DNA of 64,000 nucleotides, from NCBI GenBank assembly GCA_018881555.1, contig JACAXG010000093.1, forward strand, positions 1,855,549 to 1,919,548, given 5' to 3'. Source of the DNA: Amblyornis subalaris (Eukaryota > Chordata > Aves > Passeriformes > Ptilonorhynchidae). Both the position numbers and the translations under genes were made by a program. Positions 22,704 to 33,279 of the stretch are shown here, in pieces. Positions within the stretch are counted from its first letter, which is position 1. Each line of letters starts with the position of its first letter. The notes under the pieces were generated by a model. That model was not told the DNA's origin, did no database searches, and saw only the letters and a list, made by a program, of their open reading frames with translations.

Positions 22704-25700
22704 TCCTCTGCACCTTTTAAAGAAGTGAACATTCCCCACTGCTCACAGGACCCATCCCAGTTGATGAAATCCCTGTCCANTGTGTTGCACGTTTGAGGAA
22801 AATAAAATTATAAATATGAACTAAGGCTGTTGTTTAATCTTCTGTAGGGTGTTTTATGAGACAAAACAATGACAAAAATTTCTTTCAGTAGCAAAACCTT
22901 CTCAAGGCCAGTTTGTCCAGTAAAATTCATTTATCCTACGCTTTTTATACATCTGAAAGCACCAAGTAAACAGTCACAAAGGGTTTATGTTTGGAATACA
23001 CACGTCACGGGCGCAATCACCATTTTTTAGGAAGTTTTCCTGATCTGCAGACAGAGGAAAGTCTGGGAAGAAGAAGAGCATCATGTGCAGGGGACCCTAG
23101 CAAGGGCTGCAGGANAGGCACGTGCTGAGCTCTGGAAATAATGACTGAAAGATCCCCAAGTTGTGCTCACCCACTCCATCCGCCTTTGCCTCTGTTAAGA
23201 GCAAACAAATTGTTCTTCATACAGCTCCAGCTTCACCCTTAACCCCCTGAAAGATCACAAAAGAAATATGCCTCTGGTGCCCGGGAAAACTCCCACAGAG
23301 CTTCATCTGTAGTGGGTTCAGCATTTTATTTTGCCTCTCTGAAATACAGACCAAATATGAGCCCTCGCCTCACACAAATCTTCTACAAATCTCCCTTTGT
23401 TCGGAGCCTTTAGGAAAAAAAAAAGCCCTGAAAATTTAATACAATAAATCTCCGGGGAGAAAGGGGAGGTGGAATGGCCCAAAACCAACAGAGAAAGGTA
23501 ATTCCGGGCCACAATTCCAGACCTGTGGCCAGGTGCCACCAAGAGTTGCCCACGTGGGCCTGAAGGAGACCGGGGAGCAGGCAGGGTGGGCTAATCAGCC
23601 TTACCCCATAAAATGAATCAAATAAAACCCACATTGGCCTGGACATCAGACAAACTCCATCTCCCATCGCAAAGAATAGAAATAAACTGAAATAATATTT
23701 CTGTTTAAAATTAAAAAAAATGAAAGCCCTTGGGCCATCCCTCCCCTTGCGAGCAATCAGGATGGTTTTCCCTTTCATGCTCTGCTTTTCTTTTTTCTGC
23801 CATGAATTTGCATTTTCCAGTCTGCCTAATTCCAGCTACGTTTTGTTGTTGTTGTTTCAATATAAAGTCTCTGTGGCTGGCGAAGGAGTCAGGAGGAGAA
23901 GATGCACTTCAACTCCTCAGGTGTTTGCAGCATCCTTGTGGTGGAATTGGCCCCTCAGAGAGCCAACTTCTGACCTGCTCTACATTTGTCTTCTCAGAGG
24001 AACATAAAAACGCCAAAATTCCTCATTTTACAGCATCTCCTTTAACCCAGACTTTGTTTGCAAACAAGTAAATTAAATAATCAGCCTCACTTCAACCCAC
24101 CACCCACATCCAGCAGGGAAACCCCACCAGCTTTGCACCAACAGATGTTCAATTAAGCCAAAAAAGATACTTTTATACCCCATTGGTTTTGGGCATCACC
24201 TTTTTCACCCAGAGAATAAATCCCTAGGGCACAGGGACAATAGGAGGAGCTTGTCCCCATCCTCACCCGCATCCCAGTGAAAAAAAAAAGAAAAAAAACC
24301 AAAATAGTGTTTTTTCCCAAACTGAGAGCAATGCAGGTGGAGGGAAAGGTGTCTCCTGGAAGTCAGTAATGACCCAATAATCCTGGGGCATCCTTTGTCC
24401 AGGAACCACACATGGATGTAACGGATGTGAAGGGTTCACACGGGACAAATACACAGAAAAACCATGTCCAAACAAGGGCTGCAATGGTGCATTTCCCTTT
24501 ATCTTCCCCTTTATTCCTGTCCGCAAACACTGCCCAAAACAACNGTGGGTGTTTAACAACCTCCCAGTTCTCCTCTTGTTGTATCCATCTCATTCCTGCC
24601 AAGATCCCTCTTGCAGCTCCATCTCGTCCAGGCACAGCCATTCCTCCACCAGAAAAGCATTTTTGGGATGTGCAAACAAGCTGTGATTTTTAAGCAATTT
24701 GATATTCNGTATTTTCCTGGCACTGAATGGAGTTCTTGTACACAGGGACAGTCACCGTTCCACCATCCACTGACGAATGACATCCAATTAACAGCATCAA
24801 ACCAGGGCTTCAGCCTGCAACTGGATGAGCTCTAAGTGTGTGTGTGCTTTCCCAAATCCATGATGAAGGAAATCCTTGGTATCCACTGCCCTGGTGCCGT
24901 TCCCTTCCTTCCCTGGGCGGGGTCTGTTCCCTTCCACCGAGGCCACCAGCAGGGAGCAAGGAGCAATTCCTATCATATTCCCAACCTGCCTGTCTCCAAA
25001 GCTTCCCAATGTTATATTTGCACCCATTACAGGAAGAGGAGAGAGAAGAACTGAAGTTGGGAGGTGTTTTCAAAAATACGAGGCAAGATTTTCCATTATA
25101 GGCATACTTCATACCCAAAATGAGGTCTTCCACACGAGAAATTTCAAAACATTTCATACTTATTTCTAACGCAGCCTGGGGCTTCAAAAATGGCATTTTT
25201 CCCACTTAAAGAAAAGGGGGAAAATAGGTAAATAAAAAGCCTAAATAGCACAAAACAAAAATCAGTGGAGTGTTTGATTGTTCTTTAATTTCTGAAGCCA
25301 GCGCAGTTGTGTTTGCATCCACCAGCTCTGAACTGGGCTCTGGAAGATTCCATGTAGGGAGCAGTTATCCCTCAAAAGGTCNCCTGCTGATGGCTGCGAG
25401 CAGAACTGAGGGGAAAAAAAAATCTGGCAAGAAAAATATTTGCAAATATTTTAATAGTTGCCAATTTTCCTGATGTTATAGAGAGTCTGGCTGGGGCTGG
25501 AGATTTTCTTCAAGCCTCAGCTTTCACAAGCAGTGATTAACTGAGAATCAGAGCCTTCCTTCTGATAAGCAAGAAAATCACAAGTCCCCAAAGACGCAAA
25601 AATTCTTACAAATNTGTTCCAGTGACAACAGAGACTCGGAAATAAAAGGCCAACCTTAAAAAAAAAATAAATAAACAAACACAAAAATGCCACAACCTAA

Positions 25701-26269
25701 TGTTTTGTTATTATGCAGAATTATTTTTTATAAGTTATTGTTGGCAGTTTTTCCACTTCGTTTTATAAAGAATTTTTGGGGTTGTTTGCAGTCTGCACGT
25801 ATGAACATTAAATAAATAATAATAACCAGGCCAGAGAGAGTTTCTCAGGAAAGAACCTCATCCCCAAGAACCAGAAATAAGAGATTTACACCCCCTGGTT
25901 TCTTCCTCTGTATACAAGGTTTGTACTTTCCTGCTTGTCTTGGGGCTTCCACTGTCGGTGGGGAGAGGGATTTCTCCAGAGGGAGATCCACAGCACCATG
26001 GGAAGGAGAAACCTCTGCCTAAAGCTCTTGTCTCCTTCTCCCCGCTGACTGCAGGAGCGGCATCAGCGAGCAGCTGAAATCCNATCCCTAATCTCCAGCT
26101 TCCCAAATCCCAGCAGGATGGACCGTGCCTCAGCGTCACCGGGATCAAACTGTCCAAGCTGGGACGGAGAAGTCGCAGTTTAAGTAATCAAAGGCACCAC
26201 CAAATTGGGATTGAGGTGCACAACTAACCTGGAGTAATCAACANGCAGAAAAACCCCCNAAATCAATTC
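22704..26269. other. unique non-coding sequence
   Basis: No CR1 recognised over 3.5 kb. A short A-rich tract lies at 24280-24303. The longest overlapping open frames (131 aa at 24810-25205 minus, 122 aa at 23410-23778 minus) have no domain features. Confidence 0.45.
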
Positions 26270-26880
26270 TTCGGGCGATTTCCNTGGAACACGGCAGCGT
26301 GCATAGCTGGGACAACTCCAACGACGGAATTTAAATGTCTTCCCCTTCTTTTTTCCCCTGTAACCTCATCTTTTTCAGCTCAAAAAGTCCAAAGGCGACG
26401 CGAATTCTCCAGACCCTGCTGACAGGAGCGCTCGGAGCGAGCCCTGCCAGCCCAGCCCCGGCACCGGCGCTCACCGGGGAATGTCGCGGGAGATGCCTGG
26501 GAGTCGGGATGGGCTGGGGAATGTCGCTGGAGATGCCTGGAAGCCGGGATGGGCTGGGGAATGTCGCTGGAGATGCCTGGAAGCCGGGATGGGCTGGGGA
26601 ATATCGCGGGAGACGCCTGGGAGTCGTTGCTGCTGGCTCACCTCCAGTCAGCCACTAAAGAACCAGCCCCGGGAAAGTTCACGCCACGAGCACCGAGATG
26701 GGAAGGGCGGGGGAAAACCACGGGAAATGTTACCTCTGCAGGGAAGGAGTTTGACAAATGTTCAAGGAAGCGGCTGCTCTCCAGACCCTGCTCATCCCCG
26801 CAAAATGAAGGTCTCGCTCGCATTGTGCCACGGAGTTCGTCGCCTCCCAAACTCGGTTGTCTGGATGAATTTGTGGGGNC
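26270..26880. promoter_or_regulatory. CpG-rich block containing a minisatellite
   Basis: GC-rich with frequent CpG from the gacggaattt near 26323 onward. A strong pyrimidine tract followed by TTTTTCAG at 26340-26378 resembles a splice acceptor next to the CpG-rich DNA (26395-26475), but no downstream coding exon is convincing: the open frames simply follow the 40-bp repeat. It may be a CpG island of an unannotated transcript, or GC-rich repeat-driven DNA. Confidence 0.3.
26476..26626. repeat. 40-bp minisatellite, 3.8 copies
   Basis: Units begin at 26476, 26516, 26556 and 26596, each starting ggggaatgtcgc (atatcgc in the fourth) and ending gggatgggct. Units two and three appear identical; units one and four share the gcgggaga and gggagtcg variants. 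The array breaks down after 26626. The unit carries CpG sites and G-rich runs. Length variation between individuals is likely for such an array. Confidence 0.95.
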
Positions 26881-27358
26881 CTGGGTGATCTTCCCGTGTT
26901 TCCCCGCGCTGCCTTGTGAGTTCCCTTGAATCCTTCCCAACCCTCTTTTCCCGCTCCTCGGCAGCGAACACAGAAAGCATCTTCGGCGAACTCCTTTATT
27001 TCCGACTCAATTTGCGCCGAGCCAGGCTGCTGACCCCATTCCAAACGCAAACGGGGGAGGCATTCTGGAGAGCCTTTTGAGGGTTTTACCTCTTTCAGAG
27101 GCATTTGTGTTGGGATCCTCTTTGTCAGGCGGAGCAGGGCGTTCACGAGAGCCCTTTAAAAGCAGGATGTGAACCAGTGACAGCACATCGGGAGGACNTG
27201 CGTGTCCCCAGGACATGCCACATGGCACGGAGCTGTCACACGGAGCCACTGGAGAGGGCATAGCCAGTGCTGCCTTATCCTACCACTCGTTTGTTAATTG
27301 TTCACACAGACAGGGACTTATAAAGAGCAGCATTCAGCTAAAAGTGCTAAAACACTCA
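26881..27358. other. unique non-coding sequence
   Basis: Moderate GC, a few CpG-containing words, no recognised element. Confidence 0.45.
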
Positions 27359-27480
27359 TCCAAACCAGGCTGGANGGGGCTTGGAGCAACCTGGGATAGT
27401 GGAAGGTGTCCCNGCCCATGGCAGGGATTGGGATGAGACGAGTTTTAAGGTCCCTTCCAACCCAAACCAGTCTGTGATTA
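27359..27480 (+). mobile_element. CR1 LINE 3' end (first of an adjacent pair)
   Basis: Shows tgga(N)ggggcttggagcaa, gggatagtggaaggtgtccc, the catggcagggattgg block, ttccaacccaaaccagt and a GTGATTA tail. It is of the same type as the copies at 525 and 14271. Confidence 0.95.
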
Positions 27481-27489
27481 ATTAATTCA

Positions 27490-27956
27490 TGATGAGAGGG
27501 ACATGGAGGGGCTGGAGCNTGTCCAGNGAAGGGAACNGAGTTGGGGAAGGGTCTGGAGCCCCAGGAGCGGCTGAGGGAGCTGGGAAAGGGGCTCAGCCTG
27601 GAGAAAAGGAGGCTCAGGGGGGACCTTCTGGCTCTGCACAACTCCTGACAGGAGGGGGCAGCCAGGGNGGGTNNGGCTCTGCTCCCNGGGAACAGGGACA
27701 GGAGGAGAGGNAATGGCCTCAGGCTGTGCCAGGNGAGGGTCAGGTTGGATATCGGGAAAATTTCTCCTTGGAAATGGTTTTCCATCTCTGGCACAGTTGC
27801 CCAGGGCAGCGGTGGAGTTCCCATCCCTGCGGGGATTTAAAACTGTGTGGAAGTGGCACTCAGGGACATGGGTTAGGGGTGGCCTTGGCAGTGCTGGGGA
27901 ACAGTTGGACTCAGTTTGAGAGGGCTTTTCCAGTCTCAGTGATTCTGGGATTCTGT
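27490..27956 (+). mobile_element. CR1 LINE 3' fragment (second of an adjacent pair)
   Basis: About 470 bp of a different CR1 branch: gagcggctgagggagctg (27558-27575), ctggagaaaaggaggctcag (27599-27618), a caggttggatatcgg block, ttgcccagggcagcggtgga, the gtggcactcagggacatggg block and the gattctgggattctg terminus. It starts within ten bases of the previous CR1's tail, in the same orientation. N bases are frequent here. Confidence 0.94.
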
Positions 27957-28369
27957 CGTCTAAAGCAAGGAGTGCCACTGTGCTGAGCTGTGAAAATGAG
28001 ACAGATTTAAGTTCTGAATTCACTAAAACCATAAAAATCAGAATAAAAATCATTAAATTTTGCCTGAAAGGTACAAGCATTGCNTCCAACAACTTCAGAA
28101 CTGTNTCTGGNTTACACATCCCTNNAGAGATCCACCCCTNGCCAAGACATCAAGTCCCTGTCCANTCCAGGACTTCATGAGCTCTGAAATTAGTAAATGT
28201 TAAATGCAACAGCTTTGACTCACGTTCAGAAATAAAGCAATACTTGGAGGAAGTTGTATCTGACAGGCCCAACAGAAAACTGCCAGCAGCCCAGGAATGT
28301 GCAATCAGCAATTAGGACTATTTAATACTCCCAGATAGAAAGGAAAAAAAAAAAAACCACACATGGAAA
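27957..28369. other. unique non-coding sequence with clustered N bases
   Basis: No repeat family recognised. N bases are unusually dense at 28084-28165 (seven within about 80 bp), suggesting a hard-to-call segment or a diverged repeat I cannot identify. Confidence 0.35.
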
Positions 28370-28560
28370 AGTGAGATTTATCAGGCAGTTAATTGCCAAG
28401 CATTTTAATTTAAGAGTTGGGAAACTGTAATTCTAATTATGACCGCATTATGCAGTCATACATTTTCATACTCATGTAATATAGGACCCTCGGAATGACA
28501 TGACACATTTTAATTAAAACACAATTACTTATTGACGATTAGATCTGTTCAAACAGTGCC
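28370..28560. promoter_or_regulatory. strong candidate conserved regulatory element with a 23-bp palindrome
   Basis: AT-rich, repeat-free sequence packed with homeodomain-type words: CAGTTAATTGCC (28387), TTTTAATTTAAG (28403), TTCTAATTATGAC (28431), TTTTAATTAAAAC (28508) and CAATTACTTATTG (28522). A 23-bp imperfect palindrome lies at 28438-28460. This density and the compact unique texture are typical of developmental enhancers. Function and conservation are inferred, not shown. Confidence 0.4.
28438..28460. repeat. 23-bp imperfect palindrome
   Basis: Ten of eleven base pairs match around a central T at 28449. Arms are tatgac-gcat and atgc-gtcata, with one C/A mismatch (28444/28454). Such a site could bind a dimeric factor or extrude a small hairpin. 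Confidence 0.85.
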
Positions 28561-29560
28561 TCCCTCCCCNTACCTTTCCCTGTGTTCTTCACCGTTGAGT
28601 GGCACATCAGGAATAGGAAGAGCTCAGATGGGATATATCAAATTTTTTGATAGTTGTTAATTCCTTTCCTTTAGAAATTCATTTTTTTAAAGCTATCTCT
28701 GGAACGATATGGAGAACTACTAAACAATACCCAGCTCTCCTTTAGTAAATGCATAATTGGTGACTTTGTTTCCCTCTTTGCCAACCACATAAGGAAAATT
28801 CNCCCCAGTCTTTCATTTTTCTTCAGACTGAGCACATGAACCACCATAAACTTCCCCCAGAACTTCCATTATTCTCTTCCAACTCAAGTTTTCCATTCAC
28901 CAACAGCTCACAAACCAAGCCAAGCTTTCAGCAGAAGTTTTAAACCAAAACAAAAGAGCCAGGTGGNTTCTGGAAAGACATTTCTCCACAGGAATGGACA
29001 CAAACCACACCTTGGTCACCTTTCTTAGCGAATTCTTCCCTCTGTCCAACCAAAAATCTATTTTGGATTTTCTTAATGAGTACATAAAAGAGTAATTTTC
29101 AGATTTACCTGCAAAACTAACTGAAACAATTTTTTAAATACGTCCAAACCAACATAACCTACTTGCTTCTTAGCTGCAAACAGGAGAAAAANGAGGATAC
29201 ACAGGAATTTTTACCAATTTTTTCCCACTTAGTGTGCTATAGAGCATTTAAAATAGCTTCAAGACGGAAAAATAAATAAAAAACTTACAGCAAGTTGACT
29301 TGAAATCCAACACACAAGTGCAGGAGACANCTCCGATTCCCAGGAAAGCAAAAATCCAACTTTAGCTGTCCCCTATTTTGTAAATCCACAACCCAAAAGT
29401 GAATTTGGGTGGAAAACACGCACTGTTTTCCCACTAAAATGCTCTGTATTAGCTGCCAACCAATGAAAGCAGCAGGAAAACCAGCAAATATTTGCTCCCT
29501 TATCTCCTACATTGAGGATTCTCCNTGACGACAACAGCACTTCACACCCCATCCTTGGGT
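28561..29560. other. unique non-coding sequence
   Basis: AT-leaning DNA with isolated N bases. A GGAACGATA word at 28701 resembles U6 snRNA only over a short stretch and is not called. No gene or repeat recognised. Confidence 0.45.
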
Positions 29561-29720
29561 GTGTTTTCCCCTCTTTAAGGGTTTATTGCCGCTAATTAAG
29601 GCGGATTTTACCTCACGCCCTTAATCAATGAAGGTTATGAGCAGCTCCTACCCCTCTGCTCAGAGAGCAGTGCATGGTTAGACTTTTCAGCAGTTTAAAA
29701 TCTTGATTATTTTCCTTTGT
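29561..29720. promoter_or_regulatory. candidate homeodomain-rich regulatory element
   Basis: Contains TAATTA at 29593-29598 embedded in a near-symmetric CCGC...GGCGG frame (29589-29604), a second TTAATCAATG word near 29620, and conserved-looking CpGs in AT-rich DNA. No repeat overlaps it. Regulatory role inferred from motif layout alone. Confidence 0.32.
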
Positions 29721-29852
29721 TTCATCGGTTTTTAGGAGGGTGATATCCCANCCTGGCACGTCGGACAGGTTATCAGTATTCCCAAGAGGCTACCTGCAAG
29801 AATCCCTGCTCTCTGTCGTAAAATTCCAAACGAAATACAACCGGTGTGAAAT

Positions 29853-29872
29853 ATATTTATTTATTTATTAAC
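29853..29872. repeat. short ATTT repeat
   Basis: About four and a half ATTT units ending in TTAACATT. Simple sequence. Confidence 0.8.
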
Positions 29873-30059
29873 ATTATTTTTGGAAGCTCGCACTGGAATT
29901 CCATCCCACTATTTTTTCGGATCACGAGATTCTTATTCCTTATATAATTTTGTTTTGTTTCACCCGTATTCCTCTTGTACGTGGTCATTTGCCAGACGTT
30001 TTGCTGTCCTGTTCCTGGAAAACCACCCCATAAAACCCTCCCAGCCGCTCNGTGTCTTC

Positions 30060-30260
30060 AAGAGTGGGAGTGAGACGACCTTCATCATAAATTCAAGGTT
30101 TAGTCTGCAGGGAAAAACATTTATGAAACTGCAGAGCTATTCTGGGGCAAACGACAGAATCGAACTTCCCAGCGACTCAGTCTCAGCCAAACTTGTCCTA
30201 ATTACGGAAGAGATAATTGTGATTTCTTGGGAGATGACAGCTGCTTTATAACACCAGAAA
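30060..30260. promoter_or_regulatory. candidate conserved non-coding element
   Basis: Repeat-free stretch with CCTAATTACGG near 30197 and an AGATAATTGTGATTTC word at 30209-30224, next to GATGACAGCTGC (TGACAG plus an E-box CAGCTG) at 30233-30244. Close packing of homeodomain, TALE and E-box words is a common enhancer pattern. Inference only. Confidence 0.33.
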
Positions 30261-30424
30261 CGCAGCTTTCTGCACAGGCTGCAAATTATTCTCCCTGAGA
30301 AAACTTGGGAAGCCACAAAACAGGTGTGCGAGNGGAACACAGGCGCATTCCAAAGGGGTCTTTTTCCGAGATGGTCGCAAATCCATCGTGACTGGCAACA
30401 AAACATGCACAGGGAGTGCAGCCG

Positions 30425-31110
30425 ANTNGGGAATGAGAGGCTGGAAAGCAGTGCCTGGGACCTGGAGCTTGGAAAGGGACCTGGAGGGTCTGGTTGAAGG
30501 GAAGTTGGATGTGAGGCAGCAGTGCCCTGGAGCCAGGAGGGACATCCCTGTCCTGGGGGGATCAGGGAGGNATTGTCCCGCTCTGCTCTGGGCTGGGACA
30601 GCCTCACCTCGAGTGCTGGGGGCAGTTTTGGGTGCTAAAATGTAAAAAAGACATAAAACTATTAGGGAGTGTCCAAAGGAGCCACGAGGATGGGAAAGGG
30701 CTTGAGGGGAAGCTGTGGNAGGAGCGGCTCAGGGCACTTGGAATGTCCAGCCTGGAGGAGACTCAGGGGAGACCCATTGGGGGCTGCAGCTTCCTCGTGA
30801 GGGGCAGAGGAGGGGCAGGCACTGACCTCTGCTCCCTGTGACCAGGGACCCCAGGGAATGGCCTGGAGCTGTGCCAGGGGAGGGTCAGGTTGGATATCAG
30901 GGAAAGCTTCTTCCCCCAGAGGGTGGTGGGCACTGAACAGGCTCCCCAGGGAATGAGCACGGCCCCGAGGCTGCCAGAGCTGCAGGAGCGTTTGGACAAC
31001 GCTCCCAGGGATGCACAGGCTGGGATTGTTGGGGTGCCTGTGCAGGGCCGGGAGCTGGACTGGATGAACCTGTGGGTCCCTTCCAGCTCAGGATATTCCA
31101 TGATTCTGTG
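30425..31110 (+). mobile_element. CR1 LINE, longest copy in the window
   Basis: Nearly 690 bp. Left part: atgagaggctggaaagcagt, gggacctggagggtctgg, catccctgtcctgg. Middle: gtccaaaggagccacgagga (30670-30689), gcggctcagggcacttgg. Right: caggttggatatcagggaa, the aggctgccagagctgcagg block, ggactggatgaacctgtggg, and a ccatgattctgtgat tail. It belongs to the branch with a 'ggtcccttccagctcaggatattc' end. The reverse-transcriptase frame is not preserved. Confidence 0.95.
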
Positions 31111-32464
31111 ATCTTCCAGCTGGTGCTGGTCTGGGACACAATTCGACGTCAGGCACAATCCAGCAACAGCCACCAGCTCCCTGCTCCTGGCTGGGACCCT
31201 TAGGAACACCACACAGGCACAGGGTGGGAAATTCTTTGCCTGTAGGTGTTAATTTTAAACTGCTCTCACTAATCCCATGTCCAGAGGGTGGTCAAGCAGA
31301 ATTTGAGGCAAGGGGGNAAAAAATAAAGAGAATGCAGAGAGGGGAAGCTCCTAAAATATATTCATTTTGCAGATTCACGCAGGGGGAGTGAGAAGTCTGT
31401 GCCCCAGCTGATTTCACCAGTGNAGCAATGCTTTATCACTATGGTTTTGCATTCTCCACGTGCAGAGTGCACCAAGGGATGATGTGTTGCAGGGATGGCA
31501 TTTCTTAAAGGAAGACAAAACCAATCAGCCATTAATATATAAAAGCCTGACAGTCTATACAGGGATAAAAAAGAAATTACAGCTCCCACTATGCAAAACC
31601 TGTGGGGAAGCTCTTCAGTCTTCCCAGCATGAACAGGCTGGTGTTGAATACTCCCTAAAATCTGGTTATACATGTTTATTCCAGGCTCCTCTGAAAATGA
31701 TGATGCAGGACATGCTCTCTCCTCGGTTTATTTAATTTTAGTGTCTCTTCAGTCACTGATGCAGAATTTTCCCCCTGTATTCAAAGAGCTGGATGGGCTG
31801 GTTGTGATCTGCAAGATTTCCCTGTGTGAGTTCCAGCTCTCAGCCCTTTTCAGGAGGAAAGCCTTCCTATCAGGGTATTTCCCAGTTTTCAGGCAATGGA
31901 ATGCAGTGCACCTGGAAAGAAACAGTCACACAAACGTCCTCGGGGAGTTAATGCCTGATGGGAGCATGTGCAAACCACTTTAGCCAACTGGCAATTTGAT
32001 TTTAATTGATTTGGATTTCATGTGTGAGAAAAAAAGACATTGCTGAAAAAGTGCTTTTGAATGCTTGAAGAGGAAAACAGTTGTGATNATTGGGATATGA
32101 CATCACAGTTGTCTGGAAGGGATGAGGTGTCATTCTTTCTCTTCATTACACCATATCCTGCAACAGGAGGGTCAACAGCAACAATTGTTGCCAATGCCCC
32201 ACCGGAATTGGCTCCAAACCTCATGGATTTCCACCTAAACCCTGTGGATTCAATGTTGAATNCAGGCACGGAGAGGGGAGAAAGCAGAGATGATTGTAAT
32301 GGTTAAAATTTAAAAGTTTCAAAAGGAAAATTTACTGATTACTGACTAGATCTGATTGAAAAGGAAAAATATGTCCAAATAATTACCCATTCCATCTCTC
32401 TGCTGGCTGGGGAATGGGAACACCATTCCCAGTAGATGGATAACTCCTGGGGATGTTTCACCTG
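31111..32464. other. unique non-coding sequence
   Basis: No recognised element. Frames of about 100 aa at 31362-31673 (-) and 31672-31983 (+) are not protein-like and lack any domain feature. Confidence 0.45.
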
Positions 32465-32558
32465 AGGGCTTGGAGCAACCTGGTCTAGTGGAAGTTGTCC
32501 CTGCTCGTGGCTGGGGAGTTGGAACAAGATGGTCTTTGAGTTCCCTTCCAAAAATTCC
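32465..32558 (+). mobile_element. CR1 LINE short 3' fragment
   Basis: Starts ggcttggagcaacctggtct, continues agtggaagttgtccctgc and ggaacaagatggtctttgag, and ends ttcccttccaaaa without the ATTCTATG tail. It carries the 'ggtctag' variant rather than 'gggatag'. Confidence 0.88.
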
Positions 32559-33205
32559 CAGTTTTCAGATTTTCCACTCTGCAGCTGTGGATTGGAGTGG
32601 AATCCTCGCAGTGGTTAAAAATGGTCTCTAAGCAACAAGCACTGAAATGTTTCCAAATCTTTTGTGCTTGCCCCAGGATTTGTGCTGAGTTAGATGAGTA
32701 AATACTGGCGTGACGTGACATTCCTGTTATTTATGCTACATCCAAGTAAGTGGGAGATAACCTAGGCAAATTTCCATTATCTAATTATAAAAACCTCCTC
32801 ATATTCCCATGAAACTAATTTTAATTTGATGAAAAACAGACAACTTGGAAATGGATTTCCTGCGATTCGNGCGATAAGATTCTTTCTCAGTGTGCTCTCC
32901 ATTTACCAAAGGCTCCAAAATTGGAGATCTCTATTAATAAACATTGCTGGTTGCTCATGCAGTGACTTCATGTTATTAGACACAAATAAAAATAAGAGGA
33001 AAAAAAGGGAAAAGATTGCTGGATTTAGCAGCTCCTCTGCTGCATTCCAGGGAAAGGAGAAGGAACCACACTGTGCTTTATTTTCAAGAGGGAGCTGAAG
33101 CAGGTGAAGCTCCTGCTTTGTTCAGAGCTGCTCTCGCCATGGGACGGTCACAGGTGTTTAAAACGTCTGCAAGAATTCCACAAAAAATTGCCTTTNGGAG
33201 AACAA
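32559..33205. other. unique non-coding sequence
   Basis: AT-leaning DNA with a TAAAAATAAGAGGAAAAAAAGGG purine-rich section near 32987-33013. No element or gene recognised. Confidence 0.45.
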
Positions 33206-33279
33206 ACCCCACGGCAGGAGGTGGAAACTGGATGGTCTTTAGGGTCCCTTCCAACNCAAATCATTCTGTGGTTCTATGA
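33206..33279 (+). mobile_element. CR1 LINE very short 3' end
   Basis: Only the last about 75 bp: ccccacggcaggaggtgg, actggatggtctttagggtc, ttccaac, and ATTCTGTGGTTCTATGAA with two tail units. Extreme 5' truncation is common for CR1. Confidence 0.88.

Noticed and set aside
26335..26888. Gly/Trp-rich repeat proteins on the plus strand
   Set aside because: All three frames follow the 40-bp minisatellite. The unit length is not a multiple of three, so the reading frame shifts between units and no constant peptide repeat is preserved.
28698..28720. U6 snRNA-like GGAACGATA followed by GGAGAA
   Set aside because: The similarity covers only about sixteen bases, with no U6 3' half or other U6 landmark nearby.
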